A DNA stretch of 64,000 nucleotides from Flavobacteriales bacterium UBA1986 (GCA_002336245.1 DDDG01000019.1:1-64000); one strand, 5' to 3'. Shown: positions 47,729 to 57,687, counted from the stretch's first letter. The notes: generated by a model not told the origin, from the letters alone. Translations and numbers: made by a program.

Positions 47729-49519
47729 TTAATAAGCGTTGAACGCGTACTTGTCCTCTGAGATGAGCTGTTGTGCGATGATTTGACGCTTTTCCTTGAC
47801 GTTGACGCTGTCCACTTTGGTGAATCGTTTGAGACCCATCAGCATCATGCGCTGCTCGTCGCCCTCGACAAAAGATAGGATTCCATCTTTCCCACTCTTT
47901 GCTATTCTGTCGGCAGCATCATACATGAAGACTTCCACCATGGCCATTTCAGAAGTGCATGCTGCTTCCCCTTTGATGCTGACCAATTTCTCAACCCGCA
48001 TTTTTAAAGATTCAGCTACATAGGTATCGATAAGCATATCGGCCACATTCATGAGAATTTCTTGTTCTTTAGCTAAAGTGGTTGCCAACTTTTGAACCGC
48101 TGCACCTGCAACGAGTAAAACCGCCTTTTTAAATCCAGTTATGTAAGATTGTGATTTCTCGAAAAGACCTTCAGGAGCGGTCCCGAAGTCGGGGATTGAC
48201 ATGAGTTCGTCTGCTACCTTTTGAGCGTGACTGGCAAGGTCCAGTTCACCTTTCATGGCTTTTTTCAGGAGCATTTCAACCGCCAACATGCGATTGATTT
48301 CATTGGTTCCTTCAAAAATGCGATTGATGCGTGCATCGCGATAAGCTCGGTCCATAGGAGCTTCCGCTGAATAACCCATTCCACCATAAATCTGAACTCC
48401 TTCGTCGACGACATAGTCAAGCACTTCTGAGCCATAGACTTTTAGAATGGCTGCTTCCGTTGCATACTGTTCAACACCTTTTAAGATGGAAGTTGCGTGA
48501 TCTGTTCCTTGCGAATCAAGGGCACTTATTGCTTCATCAATATCATGTGAGCAACGATACACGGCAGATTCCATGGCATACGTTCGGATGGCCTGTTCCG
48601 CGAGCTTAAAGCGGATGGCTCCGTACTTTGAAATTGGGCGACCAAATTGCTCTCGCTGATTTGCGTAGATGATGGATTGTGTTATGGTTCTCTTACACCC
48701 ACCTAAAGCCGCTGCAGCCAACTTAACCCTCCCGAGGTTAAGAATGTTAAGCGCAATTTTAAAACCGCCCTGTCGATCTCCTAGAAGGTTTCCCGCGGGC
48801 ACTTTCACATTATTGAAAAAGACCTGTCGCGTTGACGAGCCTTTGATGCCCATTTTTTTCTCTTCTGGGTTTAAGCTGAGTCCTTCGTAATCCTTTTCAA
48901 GAATGAAGGCGCTGAGGTTTGCATCGTCATCAATTTTTGCAAAGACGGTAAACACATCAGCGAAACCTGCATTCGTAATCCACATCTTTTGGCCGTTAAG
49001 GATGTAGTGCTTTCCATCTTCGGATAGCGTAGCTTTTGTTTTTGCGGAATTTGCGTCGGACCCAGAGCTTGGTTCCGTAAGGCAATAGGCTCCTTTCCAT
49101 TCGCCTGAGGCTAGCTTCGGAATGTATTTCTTTTTCTGTTCCTTGTTCCCGTAGTATAAAATAGGAAGTGTTCCGATTCCGGTGTGAGCTGCGAAGGCAA
49201 CGGCGAAGGAGTGACCGGAACCCATTACTTCTGCTGTGAGCATCGAGGTTACGAAGTCTTTTCCAAAACCTCCATATTCTTCGGGAACCTTAATTCCTAG
49301 AAGCCCTAGTTCGCCCGCCTTTTCAAGAAGTGATGGCATCAATCCCTCTTCAAGAGAGTCGATTCGGTCGTGGTTTGGATTTACTTCTTGTTCTAGGAAA
49401 TCTCTGCACGAAGCAGCAATCATTTGCTGTTCTTCTGAATATTCCTCAGGAATGAACATCGAAGTTGCATCGGCATCCTTAATGATAAATTCACCTCCTT
49501 TTAAATTCTTTGATTCCAT
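47729..49519 (-). CDS. Acyl-CoA dehydrogenase, long form
   Basis: 596 residues. The FAD enzyme that makes the trans-2,3 double bond in the first step of beta-oxidation. The usual fold covers about 25-415: AYCLTEPSSGSDANSAKT (substrate/FAD region), YGGMGYSAEAPMDRAYRDARI and IFEGTNEINRMLAVE, which carries the catalytic Glu. A further 180 residues follow, a C-terminal domain as in very-long-chain enzymes. It is the last gene of the operon marR-fadB-fadA-acd, 18 bases after the thiolase gene, so long-chain acyl-CoA is the likely substrate. Confidence 0.92.
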   Translation of the reverse strand: MESKNLKGGEFIIKDADATSMFIPEEYSEEQQMIAASCRDFLEQEVNPNHDRIDSLEEGLMPSLLEKAGELGLLGIKVPEEYGGFGKDFVTSMLTAEVMGSGHSFAVAFAAHTGIGTLPILYYGNKEQKKKYIPKLASGEWKGAYCLTEPSSGSDANSAKTKATLSEDGKHYILNGQKMWITNAGFADVFTVFAKIDDDANLSAFILEKDYEGLSLNPEEKKMGIKGSSTRQVFFNNVKVPAGNLLGDRQGGFKIALNILNLGRVKLAAAALGGCKRTITQSIIYANQREQFGRPISKYGAIRFKLAEQAIRTYAMESAVYRCSHDIDEAISALDSQGTDHATSILKGVEQYATEAAILKVYGSEVLDYVVDEGVQIYGGMGYSAEAPMDRAYRDARINRIFEGTNEINRMLAVEMLLKKAMKGELDLASHAQKVADELMSIPDFGTAPEGLFEKSQSYITGFKKAVLLVAGAAVQKLATTLAKEQEILMNVADMLIDTYVAESLKMRVEKLVSIKGEAACTSEMAMVEVFMYDAADRIAKSGKDGILSFVEGDEQRMMLMGLKRFTKVDSVNVKEKRQIIAQQLISEDKYAFNAY

Positions 49520-49537
49520 GGTTCTAATGATTTTGAT

Positions 49538-50713
49538 CTAAATAATTTCGAAAATACCTGCTGCTCCTTGGCCTGAACCCACACACATGGTGACCATGCC
49601 ATATTTCTGTTTGCGCTTCTTCATGGCGTAAATCAGTTGGGTGGTGAGCTTCGCTCCAGTGCATCCCAATGGGTGCCCTAAAGAAATTGCTCCACCATTT
49701 GGATTCACGATTTCTGGGTTCATACCCAATTCTCGAATTACGGCAAGGGATTGAGAAGCGAAGGCTTCGTTGAGCTCAATCATTTCCAGATCTTGCAATT
49801 TCATCCCAGCAATTTTCAAAGCCTTCGGAACAGCCTTAACTGGCCCGATGCCCATAATTCTTGGAGGAACTCCCATGGCCGCATAGGCTTTCATTTGAGC
49901 CAATGGCTCTACGCCCAATTGCTTCAACATTTTTTCACTCACCACAAGAACAAAGGCAGCACCGTCGCTTGTTTGAGATGAGTTTCCTGCGGTCACAGAA
50001 CCTTTGGCGTCAAAAACGGGTCTTAGCCTAGCTAGGGCAGTTGGATTTGTGTCTCGTCGCGGACCTTCATCCACTTGAGCGGTCCAACTGCGTTCACTAG
50101 GCTTGCCAGATGTATCTAAAAAGTTTTCTCGAACTGTAATCGGAACAATCTCATCTGAAAAATGCCCTCTATCGATTGCGGCAACGGCTTTTTCATGACT
50201 CCTTAGAGCAAAGGCATCTTGATCTACGCGATTAACATTGTATTCTTTGGCAACTGCTTCGGCAGTTAAGCCCATGCCCCAATACCAATCAGGAGTTGTG
50301 GCAGAGACATCTAAATTTGGCACAATTCTCCAGCCACCCATTGGCATAGACGACATGCTTTCAACGCCTCCTGCAATGATGCAATCGGCCTGGCCTGCGT
50401 GTATTTTGGCAGCGGCGATTGAAATGGTTTCCATACCCGATGCGCAATATCTGTTTACAGTCATGCCTGGAACTTTGTCGGTGTTCAGACTCATGAGTGA
50501 AATCATTCGACCTACGTTCAAACCTTGCTCCGCCTCAGGGGTGGCGTTCCCAACAATTACGTCGTCGATGTCTTCCTTATCTAAGTTTGGAACCTCAGCC
50601 AAAAGGCCGTGAATTACCTCCTTCGCCAAATCATCTGGACGAGTAAATCTGAAAAATCCTTTTTTCGATTTCCCTACTGCAGATCTCTTTGCTGCTATGA
50701 TGTATGCATTCAT
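49538..50713 (-). CDS. fadA: 3-ketoacyl-CoA thiolase (acetyl-CoA acyltransferase)
   Basis: 391 residues. Cleaves 3-ketoacyl-CoA to acetyl-CoA and a shortened acyl-CoA. The nucleophilic Cys lies in [15 protein letters not shown], the His in [13 protein letters not shown] and the second Cys in [14 protein letters not shown], the three thiolase signatures. It is 12 bases after the multifunctional oxidation gene; this partner and the order support beta-oxidation rather than acetoacetyl-CoA synthesis. Confidence 0.95.
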   Translation of the reverse strand: MNAYIIAAKRSAVGKSKKGFFRFTRPDDLAKEVIHGLLAEVPNLDKEDIDDVIVGNATPEAEQGLNVGRMISLMSLNTDKVPGMTVNRYCASGMETISIAAAKIHAGQADCIIAGGVESMSSMPMGGWRIVPNLDVSATTPDWYWGMGLTAEAVAKEYNVNRVDQDAFALRSHEKAVAAIDRGHFSDEIVPITVRENFLDTSGKPSERSWTAQVDEGPRRDTNPTALARLRPVFDAKGSVTAGNSSQTSDGAAFVLVVSEKMLKQLGVEPLAQMKAYAAMGVPPRIMGIGPVKAVPKALKIAGMKLQDLEMIELNEAFASQSLAVIRELGMNPEIVNPNGGAISLGHPLGCTGAKLTTQLIYAMKKRKQKYGMVTMCVGSGQGAAGIFEII

Positions 50714-50725
50714 CTGTCTAGTGCT

Positions 50726-53125
50726 TTAGTTTCTTAAAATCTTTCCTGTTTTGATCAAGGACTGCATACGTTCCAGTGTTTTCCGTTCCATGCAGAGTTC
50801 CAGGAATTTTTTACGTTCGAGTTGAAGTAGGTAATCCTCGCTTACTTCGGTGGGTTCCGACAGGTCACCTCCACTCATTACGAAGCCCAATTTTTCTGAT
50901 ATTTTCTTATCGTGTTCTGAGATATAATTCCCTGAATACATGGTGTTTGCTCCAATGTATACCAGTCCCATTGCTTCTTTCCCAAGAACCGTGATGTCGG
51001 TTCGTTTTATCGGACGTTTGTATCCTTTCTCCCAAAGAGCCAATGCTTGACGCTTGGCATGTGCAAGTTGGTCTGCTCTGTTGACGACCCACTCATCAAT
51101 TCCCCTTCTGAGATAGCCAAGTTCAAAAGCTTCTTCTGCTGAAGTTGCAACTTGAGCTTGACCGATGGTTAAGAAGCGTTTTCTAAAGGTGTTTGTACGA
51201 ATGTCTCCTTCCTTCATTTCGTCGGAGAGACGAACGGTGAACTCTTTCGTTCCCGCACCGCCTGGAATGATGCCTACGCCAAATTCCACCAGTCCGATGT
51301 ATAATTCGGCATGAGCAACAACCTTGTCGGCATGCAAACACATCTCAGCGCCACCGCCTAAACAAAGGTTGTGCGGGGCAACTACTACAGGGATGTCGGA
51401 GTAACGCAAGCGCATCACCGTATTTTGGAAAGATCGGACAGCCATGTCGAGTTCTTCCATTTCCTGCTCAGCGGCCATCATGAAGATCATACCCACATTG
51501 GCACCTGCGGTGAAAGCATCACCCTCGTTGTAAATGACGAGACCTTTGTAATCGGCTTCTGCCATATCGATGGCTTTGTTCAAGCCACCAATGATTCCTG
51601 CACCAATCGTATTCATCTTAGAGTGGAATTCTATGTTTAGAATTCCGTCACCCAAATCGAATATTGAGCATTCTTCGTTTTTCCAAATCACATGATCGGC
51701 TCGGAGTACAGCTAGACTAAGCGCTTGAGCTCCCGGTATAGCTGTGTATTCTAAACTAGAAACAGTTAAGAACTGCGCTTCTCCATTCTCTACTCTGTAA
51801 AAGCTTTCAATGTTCGACTTGTCAATTTTCTCAAGCCATTCAGGAATCTGCTTTCCTGCTTCTTTGAGATCTGCGATTACTTCCTTCAAACCAACGGCAT
51901 CCCATGTCTCGAAAGGACCGGATTTCCATCCGAATCCGGCCTTTATCGCATCGTCAATTTGATATACGTTGTCCGCAATTTCTGGAATTCTGTTCGAGAT
52001 GTATGCGAAAATGTCGATCCAAGTTTTTTTCGTGAACTCACCCGCGGCGTCTTTGGCATTGTAAAGTGATTTAATGCGGTCGAGGTGATGCTCAAAAGGA
52101 CGGAGTGCTTCCAAACTCGCGAACTTAGTTTTCTGCTGCTCTTCGTATTCCTTGGTTTCGAGGTTGAGGGCGAGAATTTTTGATCCATCCTCCGATTTTA
52201 CTTTTTGATAAAAGCCCTTTCCGCTTTTACTTCCCAAGGCTCCTTCAGAAATTAAGTGTTCTACATAGTCAGGTACTTTAAATCCGTCGATGGATTCGTC
52301 GTTTGGACATGTTGCTTCAATGCCTTTCGCTACTCGAACCAGCGTATCGATTCCTACAACATCGGAAGTTCGAAAGGTGGCCGATTTTGCCCGACCAATG
52401 AGTGGGCCCGTAAGCTTGTCAACGTCCGTTACACTCATTCCCATGGCTTGAGAATGTCTGAATATTGATAGAATGGCATAGATGGCGACTCGATTGGCAA
52501 TGAAGCCTGGAGTGTCTTTACAGAGAATGGTTTTTTTACCTAGAAATCTACCGCCATAGTGCATCATAAAGTCAATGCTTTCTGGACTTGTTTCTGGTCC
52601 TGGAATAATCTCCAAAAGGCTCAGGTAACGAGGCGGATTAAAAAAGTGAGATCCGAAAAAATTCTTTTTGAAATCGTCTGATCTACCTTCCGCCAAAAGA
52701 TGAATTGGTATTCCTGAAGTATTGGTTGTGATCAAACTTCCAGCTTGACGAAGAGGCTCGATTTTTTCGAAAAGGCCCTTTTTAATGTTGAGGTCTTCAA
52801 TGATTGCCTCTATGACCCAATCGCAATCTTTAATAGATCCAAGATCCTCATCGAAATTGCCGGTAGTGATGCGTTTTGCGAATTCCTTGGAATAGATAGG
52901 TGAGGGGTTCGACTTTAAAGCTGATTGAAGCGCTTCGTCTACAATTCTATTGCGAACCTTCTTTGAAGTCAATTCCAAACCGGCTGCCTTTTCTTTCTCG
53001 TTCAGTTCTCTTGGCGAAATGTCAAGGAGTAAAACTTCATGTCCGGTATTGGCAAAGTGGCAAGCTATACGAGAGCCCATCACGCCGCTCCCAAGAACGG
53101 CTACCTTATTTATCTGTCTTCTCAT
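50726..53125 (-). CDS. 3-hydroxyacyl-CoA dehydrogenase / enoyl-CoA hydratase fusion
   Basis: 799 residues, two enzymes in one chain. Residues about 5-310 form the NAD-binding dehydrogenase (VAVLGSGVMGSRIACHFANTG) with its helical C-terminal part to about 430. Residues about 470-700 form a crotonase-fold hydratase (NLCLGGGAEMCLHADKVVAH, VEFGVGIIPGGAGTKEF with the catalytic Glu regions). This order, dehydrogenase first, is the reverse of E. coli FadB. It carries out steps two and three of beta-oxidation. The gene starts within the last 20 bases of marR, so the regulator and enzyme are translated together. Confidence 0.94.
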   Translation of the reverse strand: MRRQINKVAVLGSGVMGSRIACHFANTGHEVLLLDISPRELNEKEKAAGLELTSKKVRNRIVDEALQSALKSNPSPIYSKEFAKRITTGNFDEDLGSIKDCDWVIEAIIEDLNIKKGLFEKIEPLRQAGSLITTNTSGIPIHLLAEGRSDDFKKNFFGSHFFNPPRYLSLLEIIPGPETSPESIDFMMHYGGRFLGKKTILCKDTPGFIANRVAIYAILSIFRHSQAMGMSVTDVDKLTGPLIGRAKSATFRTSDVVGIDTLVRVAKGIEATCPNDESIDGFKVPDYVEHLISEGALGSKSGKGFYQKVKSEDGSKILALNLETKEYEEQQKTKFASLEALRPFEHHLDRIKSLYNAKDAAGEFTKKTWIDIFAYISNRIPEIADNVYQIDDAIKAGFGWKSGPFETWDAVGLKEVIADLKEAGKQIPEWLEKIDKSNIESFYRVENGEAQFLTVSSLEYTAIPGAQALSLAVLRADHVIWKNEECSIFDLGDGILNIEFHSKMNTIGAGIIGGLNKAIDMAEADYKGLVIYNEGDAFTAGANVGMIFMMAAEQEMEELDMAVRSFQNTVMRLRYSDIPVVVAPHNLCLGGGAEMCLHADKVVAHAELYIGLVEFGVGIIPGGAGTKEFTVRLSDEMKEGDIRTNTFRKRFLTIGQAQVATSAEEAFELGYLRRGIDEWVVNRADQLAHAKRQALALWEKGYKRPIKRTDITVLGKEAMGLVYIGANTMYSGNYISEHDKKISEKLGFVMSGGDLSEPTEVSEDYLLQLERKKFLELCMERKTLERMQSLIKTGKILRN

Positions 53126-53561
53126 TTTGGAAGAATGTTTCGGTGGATAATATTTCGTTGATTTTGTGCATGCTCTTCAAAAAACTGTCAAATCGTTTTT
53201 CGCCCATGCTGGAACGGAGGTGTTCGTTGAATTGAACCACGGTGTTTTTAGCCAATTCTCGACTTTCACGTCCGAACTTGGTAAGATGAATGAAGACTCT
53301 ACGTCCATCATCTTTACATGGCCTTCTTTCTATTAGGCCTTTTTCCTCCATGTTTCGAATCGTTCTGCTCAAGCTTGTGGATTCCATTCCTAGCTTAGGT
53401 CCCAATGAAGTTGAAGGACTGCCTTGCTCTAAGTCTACATTCAATAGAATGTGCCCGAAAGCCATTGAGCCTCCGTACTTCGTCGCCTCCGCGTTGTATA
53501 TGCGACTCACGTGGTGCCATGCCCACTTGATCGGAAAGTCTAAAGTCTCTTCTGGTTTCAC
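53106..53561 (-). CDS. MarR family transcriptional regulator of the fad operon
   Basis: 151 residues, GTG start (no ATG upstream in frame). A winged-helix MarR fold: the recognition helix region is GMESTSLSRTIRNMEEKGLIERR and the wing is CKDDGRRVFIHLTKFG. It is the first gene of the beta-oxidation operon and overlaps the next by 20 bases. A perfect 18-bp palindrome lies 22 bases upstream, a good candidate for its own operator. By analogy with FadR-like control, an acyl-CoA may be the effector; this is inference. Confidence 0.92.
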   Translation of the reverse strand: MKPEETLDFPIKWAWHHVSRIYNAEATKYGGSMAFGHILLNVDLEQGSPSTSLGPKLGMESTSLSRTIRNMEEKGLIERRPCKDDGRRVFIHLTKFGRESRELAKNTVVQFNEHLRSSMGEKRFDSFLKSMHKINEILSTETFFQNEKTDK

Positions 53562-53582
53562 AGCTTCAATGTAAGAAAAAAA

Positions 53583-53600
53583 TACTATGCATGCATAGTA
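53583..53600. promoter_or_regulatory. Perfect palindrome, likely MarR operator
   Basis: TACTATGCATGCATAGTA is fully self-complementary over 18 bases. It lies between the divergent marR-fad operon (22 bases) and the Asp-box protein gene (55 bases), a fitting position to control one or both. Confidence 0.65.
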
Positions 53601-53602
53601 AG

Positions 53603-53610
53603 TTACGTAA
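53603..53610. repeat. Short palindrome next to the operator
   Basis: TTACGTAA, three bases beyond the larger palindrome. Eight-base palindromes occur by chance, so function is uncertain. Confidence 0.3.
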
Positions 53611-53655
53611 GAACATCGAAAATGTTTTAATTCGACCTCTCAAGCAATTCAAATT

Positions 53656-54924
53656 ATGCGCCTAAGTACATTCTTGTTCTTCCTCCTCTCTCTCTCTTGC
53701 TTCAATTTGGTTGGGCAATCTGAATTTGAGAATGTGAAGATCACCGGTGCGAACGATCCCAATGAGCCAAGCATTGCAATTCACCCACAGAAAGAACGGT
53801 GGATGGCTGTAGGTGTGAATCTTAATCGAGTGTACATCTCAAAGAACGGCGGGAAGAAGTGGAAGAAGAAGGTGATGCATTCCGATTTCGGCGTATGGGG
53901 AGACCCTGTAATGCACATTTCTGAGACGGGTCGCATTTATTATTTCCATCTATCGAATCCTGAAATCGGGAATTGGATTGATCGCATCGTATGTCAGTAT
54001 TCAGACGACAAAGGCAAGACCTGGACGCCAGGGAGTTTCACGGGATTGAATGGCGAAAAGGCACAAGACAAACACTGGGTAGCTTCTAGAGGCGATACTT
54101 TGGTTTTAACCTGGACTCAGTTCGACAAGTACGGGTCGCGCGAAGCCTCAGATTCCTCCAACATTTACTTTTCAAGCAGCATAGATGCAGGCGAAACTTG
54201 GAGTGACGCCATTCGTATTAATCAGGTGAGTGGTGATTGCGTTGACAGTTCTAATACAACAGAAGGGGCAGTTCCGGCATTTGGTAATGAAGGAGAGATT
54301 TATGTCTCTTGGGCTGGTCCGGCTGGTTTGCGTTTTGACAAAAGTTTGGACGGCGGCAAGACTTGGTTAAAGAATGATGTTCTAATCGATGAAAACTATA
54401 CAGGTTGGAACTATTCAATTCCTGGAATCTACAGAACGAATGGAATGCCGATTACCCTTGTCGACCAATCGGATGGCCCTAATCGAGGGACCATTTATGT
54501 TTGTTGGTCGGATCAAAGAAATGGTGCTGAGAATACGGATGTCTTTCTTTCCAATTCGAAAGATAAGGGAGCGACGTGGTCGGAAGCTGTGCGAGTAAAT
54601 GACGACAGCACAAATCGTCAGCAGTTTTTATGTTGGATGTCCATTCATCCAGAAACGGGAGCATTGTACAGCGTTTTCTACGATCGAAGAAACTACTCCG
54701 ACTTTCAAACAGATGTTTATCTAGCCTATTCTAAGGATGGAGCAGATTCATTTTCCAATCTGCGAATCAGCGAAAAGCCATTTGTGCCAAAGCAGCGAGT
54801 TTTCTTCGGTGACTATACCAATATTGCCGTCAGTGGCAATAGTCTTCGTCCTGTTTGGGCTAGAATGGATGGAGGTTCAACAAGTGTTTGGACCGCACTC
54901 ATCGACCTGCGCAAATTGCCTTAG
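53656..54924 (+). CDS. Secreted Asp-box (BNR) repeat protein, sialidase-like
   Basis: 422 residues. Signal peptide at residues 1-21 (LSTFLFFLLSLSCFNLVGQ). At least five Asp-boxes of the form SxDxGxTW are spread over the chain: SKNGGKKW, SDDKGKTW, SIDAGETW, SLDGGKTW and SKDKGATW, as in six-bladed propellers of sialidases and related proteins. I do not see the Arg triad or the RIP motif of true sialidases, so the enzymatic role is unsure. No T9SS tail is found; it may be periplasmic. The TAG stop shares the bases TTAG with the stop of the convergent T9SS gene. Confidence 0.85.
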   Translation: MRLSTFLFFLLSLSCFNLVGQSEFENVKITGANDPNEPSIAIHPQKERWMAVGVNLNRVYISKNGGKKWKKKVMHSDFGVWGDPVMHISETGRIYYFHLSNPEIGNWIDRIVCQYSDDKGKTWTPGSFTGLNGEKAQDKHWVASRGDTLVLTWTQFDKYGSREASDSSNIYFSSSIDAGETWSDAIRINQVSGDCVDSSNTTEGAVPAFGNEGEIYVSWAGPAGLRFDKSLDGGKTWLKNDVLIDENYTGWNYSIPGIYRTNGMPITLVDQSDGPNRGTIYVCWSDQRNGAENTDVFLSNSKDKGATWSEAVRVNDDSTNRQQFLCWMSIHPETGALYSVFYDRRNYSDFQTDVYLAYSKDGADSFSNLRISEKPFVPKQRVFFGDYTNIAVSGNSLRPVWARMDGGSTSVWTALIDLRKLP

Positions 54925-57623
54925 GGCCTCAAAAAGAGTTTGTGAACTTCCGAGAAGTTCTCGGACTTTAGGTGCATGAAATAGATACCAGAATTTAGGT
55001 GTTGTAAGTCAACAGCCGCATCTTCAAGTTTCCCTTCCTCAATGAGCTTGCCTTCCGCACTGAATACCTGCCAGTCTAGATCGCTGAGGTCGGTTTCAAT
55101 AAATACAACTCCAGAACTGGGGTTGGGGTGAATGCGTACTCTTTTTCTTTCAGCCTCTTCCAAGCCGATGGTCTGGAAGGAGATGGTTTCTGAAATACTG
55201 TCGGACCCACAAGAGCCAATCGATTTCAATTTGATGGTCACAGCGCCGTTTTGGCCAAGAATTCTCCTAGGGCTAACCACACTTGAACGAAAGCCATTGT
55301 CTAAGTCCCAAACAAACGAATCTGCAAATTGTGAAGTATTCGTCAAGAAGAGTGTGTCTTCATTGGTGGTGTAGCTAAATCCAGCTGTTACAGTATAATC
55401 TGTGGTGATGTTTATTACTTGTTTTATGCTGTCGCTGAAGTTGGGTTTAATGCCGGTGGCGAAAGTGTCGCGCTTGAAGCCAGAAACCATGTATTCATAA
55501 TCGCCTGGAGTAACGAGGCAAGAATCATTGAAATAATTCTGTTTCCAGAAACCGAAAGTGGTGAGTATCTGGAAGAAGCCGTTGGGGACTTCTCTTCGCC
55601 AAACGTTGTAGCCATTGACAAAAGAGGAGGAGTGGTTCCAATCCAGCTTAAATTGGTTTGCGCCCAAATCAGATATGCTTAGGTTGCTTACGGGCAACGG
55701 ACGGTAAAAGTCAATGTCCAGTGTTTTGGAAATCGAATCACTGTTGCAGGCATTGATGGCAATCTGTGTCACTTTGTAAGTCCCGTTCTTTTGATAAATG
55801 TGAATGGGGTTTACATCAGATGAAGTGGTTCCATCTCCGAAATCCCAAAGCAAGTTGTTGGTTGAAGCTGAATTTGTGAAGCTAGCGGTAGCGCCGTTCA
55901 CGGCTCGGCTGAAATCGGCGTTAACACTTACGGCCGTGTTTAAGGTGAGTGAATCGAAGATGCCAAGGCTTAAGTTATAGTACGATCCACTTGTGTTTTG
56001 TTCGAGTTTTAAACCTCTTACCATATAAACGTAATCACCTGAGTCTACTACACAAGAATCGAGATAATTTGTGCCATTGATGGCTTCAGTATTCACTCTT
56101 GAAAAGAAATCGTCGTATTTCTTCTTGCGGTATATATGGTAGCCAAGAACTGGATCTGTAGAGGCGGTCCAGTTGAGTTGAACTCGGTTGTTTCCTTGAT
56201 CGGTGGCTGTGAAGTTTGAGGCTGGCGAAATCATATGAAGACGAAGAGTTGGATCGCCCATGAGGCTAATATTGACCCCTTTCTGCCAATTCCCTGCATC
56301 GTACACGCCACTGCTATTCATGGTCCTTTTAGCACATTGTCCCATACTTTCGCCAAGGCCCAAGGAATGGATTTGCCATTCTGGATTTCCAGTGTGGAAT
56401 GAAGAAAGCCCATAACCCTGTGCGATGAGAGCTCGCAGCATATTGTTTTGAGTATCCCAATCGCCGAGATATTCTCCATGAAGGAGATGGAATACAGACC
56501 GGAGGCTATCCCCGGAAACTTGATTGCTCGTGCCGATGCCAGTTAAAGTATTGAACGTGCCATTGCCGTTCGCGTATGACATTAAGTATGAATTGTTGTT
56601 GAGCGTTCCACGATAAGCTGCCTCATCGATGTTGTTACCAACTAGGGGCCGAAATGAACGGTAGGCAGCAGCGCCTTGCGCTTGATTCAAGCTGATGCCT
56701 ATGCTGTCAACCACAAGAGCTTTAGTTGGTACATTCCATTGATTGGTCTTGTACTCATGCGAGCGAATGACATAATTCTTCATCAGTTGCCATTCGTTCA
56801 TAGAAAAGAAGGTTAGATCACTGAAGTCAACACGACCAACCTGTAATTCTGCAGCACTTGGAATAGAATTCTGGTCCCATTTGCCATCACCACGGGCGTT
56901 TTGAGTTCGAAGGGGGTAGGAGAACCAGTTGCTTGAGTATTGTAAGTCCGTCCAGATTCCATCTAAATCTGCGTACCAAGTATCTGTTGGCCAAGCACCC
57001 AAATGGTCATTAATCTGTCCATCAAATGCTTCTGTTCCAGAATATGGAACAGCCAAATGTCCAAAAAGATAAACGGCCTTAACATTCTGACGGTCTTTGT
57101 TGTATTCCTTTTGAATCCAATTTTTTACTGTGGTATCAGGCGCAGCGTTGTGAATGTCTTTTCGGATTACATGCCATCCGTCGCCTTCCAAATCGTTCGT
57201 GAGTATTCCCAATTCCTGCTGAAGTTGAGAGGCGTAAGCCAAATCGACCACAAGTAGAAGTTTTCCTCGGGTTTCTAACGGAGGCAATTCCATTCCAGCC
57301 GTGACGTATCCGTAAACGGTTTTTGTCGGTGTAGTTCGCTCAACTCTATACTCGTAGCTCTCACCTACATTCACATTGTAGTCAATGTACACATTGATAA
57401 CACCCGATTGAGATCTTTTCACAGTCCCCCAGCTTACAGAGTCAGGATGCTTTCTCCAAATTTTGTACGTGGTAGTTGTAGGATCTGGAACCCAGTCCAA
57501 CCGAATCTGTGGGTTCGAGCCGCTGGTGGTAGTTGCTTCTATTTGAACAGCATAGTCTTCAACAGACTGTGCTGAGGAGAGCAGAGGAAGAATTAGAATT
57601 AGCGCGAAAAGGAGATGTCTCAT
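54921..57623 (-). CDS. T9SS cargo with gingipain-like, apparently inactive region
   Basis: 900 residues from the ATG at 57623; a TTG six codons upstream is less likely because the signal peptide starts right at MRHLLFALILILPLLSSAQ. An FN3-like domain (about 25-110) is followed by a region of about 340 residues that resembles C25 peptidases: KAVYLFGHLAVPYSG and, at its end, the typical LMGDPTLRLH. At the places where the catalytic His and Cys are expected the sequence reads SYANGNGTFN and SSFHTGNPEW. Then FN3-like and PKD modules follow (LLWDFGDGTTSSDVNPIHIY). The last 70 residues form a T9SS type A sorting domain (RIHPNPSSGVVFIE, HLNSGIYFMHL). It should be secreted through PorT-dependent T9SS. 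Confidence 0.85.
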   Translation of the reverse strand: MRHLLFALILILPLLSSAQSVEDYAVQIEATTTSGSNPQIRLDWVPDPTTTTYKIWRKHPDSVSWGTVKRSQSGVINVYIDYNVNVGESYEYRVERTTPTKTVYGYVTAGMELPPLETRGKLLLVVDLAYASQLQQELGILTNDLEGDGWHVIRKDIHNAAPDTTVKNWIQKEYNKDRQNVKAVYLFGHLAVPYSGTEAFDGQINDHLGAWPTDTWYADLDGIWTDLQYSSNWFSYPLRTQNARGDGKWDQNSIPSAAELQVGRVDFSDLTFFSMNEWQLMKNYVIRSHEYKTNQWNVPTKALVVDSIGISLNQAQGAAAYRSFRPLVGNNIDEAAYRGTLNNNSYLMSYANGNGTFNTLTGIGTSNQVSGDSLRSVFHLLHGEYLGDWDTQNNMLRALIAQGYGLSSFHTGNPEWQIHSLGLGESMGQCAKRTMNSSGVYDAGNWQKGVNISLMGDPTLRLHMISPASNFTATDQGNNRVQLNWTASTDPVLGYHIYRKKKYDDFFSRVNTEAINGTNYLDSCVVDSGDYVYMVRGLKLEQNTSGSYYNLSLGIFDSLTLNTAVSVNADFSRAVNGATASFTNSASTNNLLWDFGDGTTSSDVNPIHIYQKNGTYKVTQIAINACNSDSISKTLDIDFYRPLPVSNLSISDLGANQFKLDWNHSSSFVNGYNVWRREVPNGFFQILTTFGFWKQNYFNDSCLVTPGDYEYMVSGFKRDTFATGIKPNFSDSIKQVINITTDYTVTAGFSYTTNEDTLFLTNTSQFADSFVWDLDNGFRSSVVSPRRILGQNGAVTIKLKSIGSCGSDSISETISFQTIGLEEAERKRVRIHPNPSSGVVFIETDLSDLDWQVFSAEGKLIEEGKLEDAAVDLQHLNSGIYFMHLKSENFSEVHKLFLRP

Positions 57624-57638
57624 AATTAGTGTGTTGCC

Positions 57639-57646
57639 CAAATTTA
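57639..57646 (-). promoter_or_regulatory. Candidate -7 element of the T9SS cargo gene
   Basis: Minus strand TAAATTTG, a full TAnnTTTG match, 15 bases before the ATG at 57623. No TTG is found at the -33 distance. Confidence 0.4.
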
Positions 57647-57663
57647 CGAAAGAAGCTGTACCG

Positions 57664-57687
57664 TAAAAAAGGGCTTATTGATCAGCC
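57664..57687 (-). terminator. Possible terminator after porT
   Basis: On the minus strand GGCT ... AGCC, overlapping the stop codon, is followed by CTTTTTT. The stem is only four to five pairs, so the call is tentative. Confidence 0.4.
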
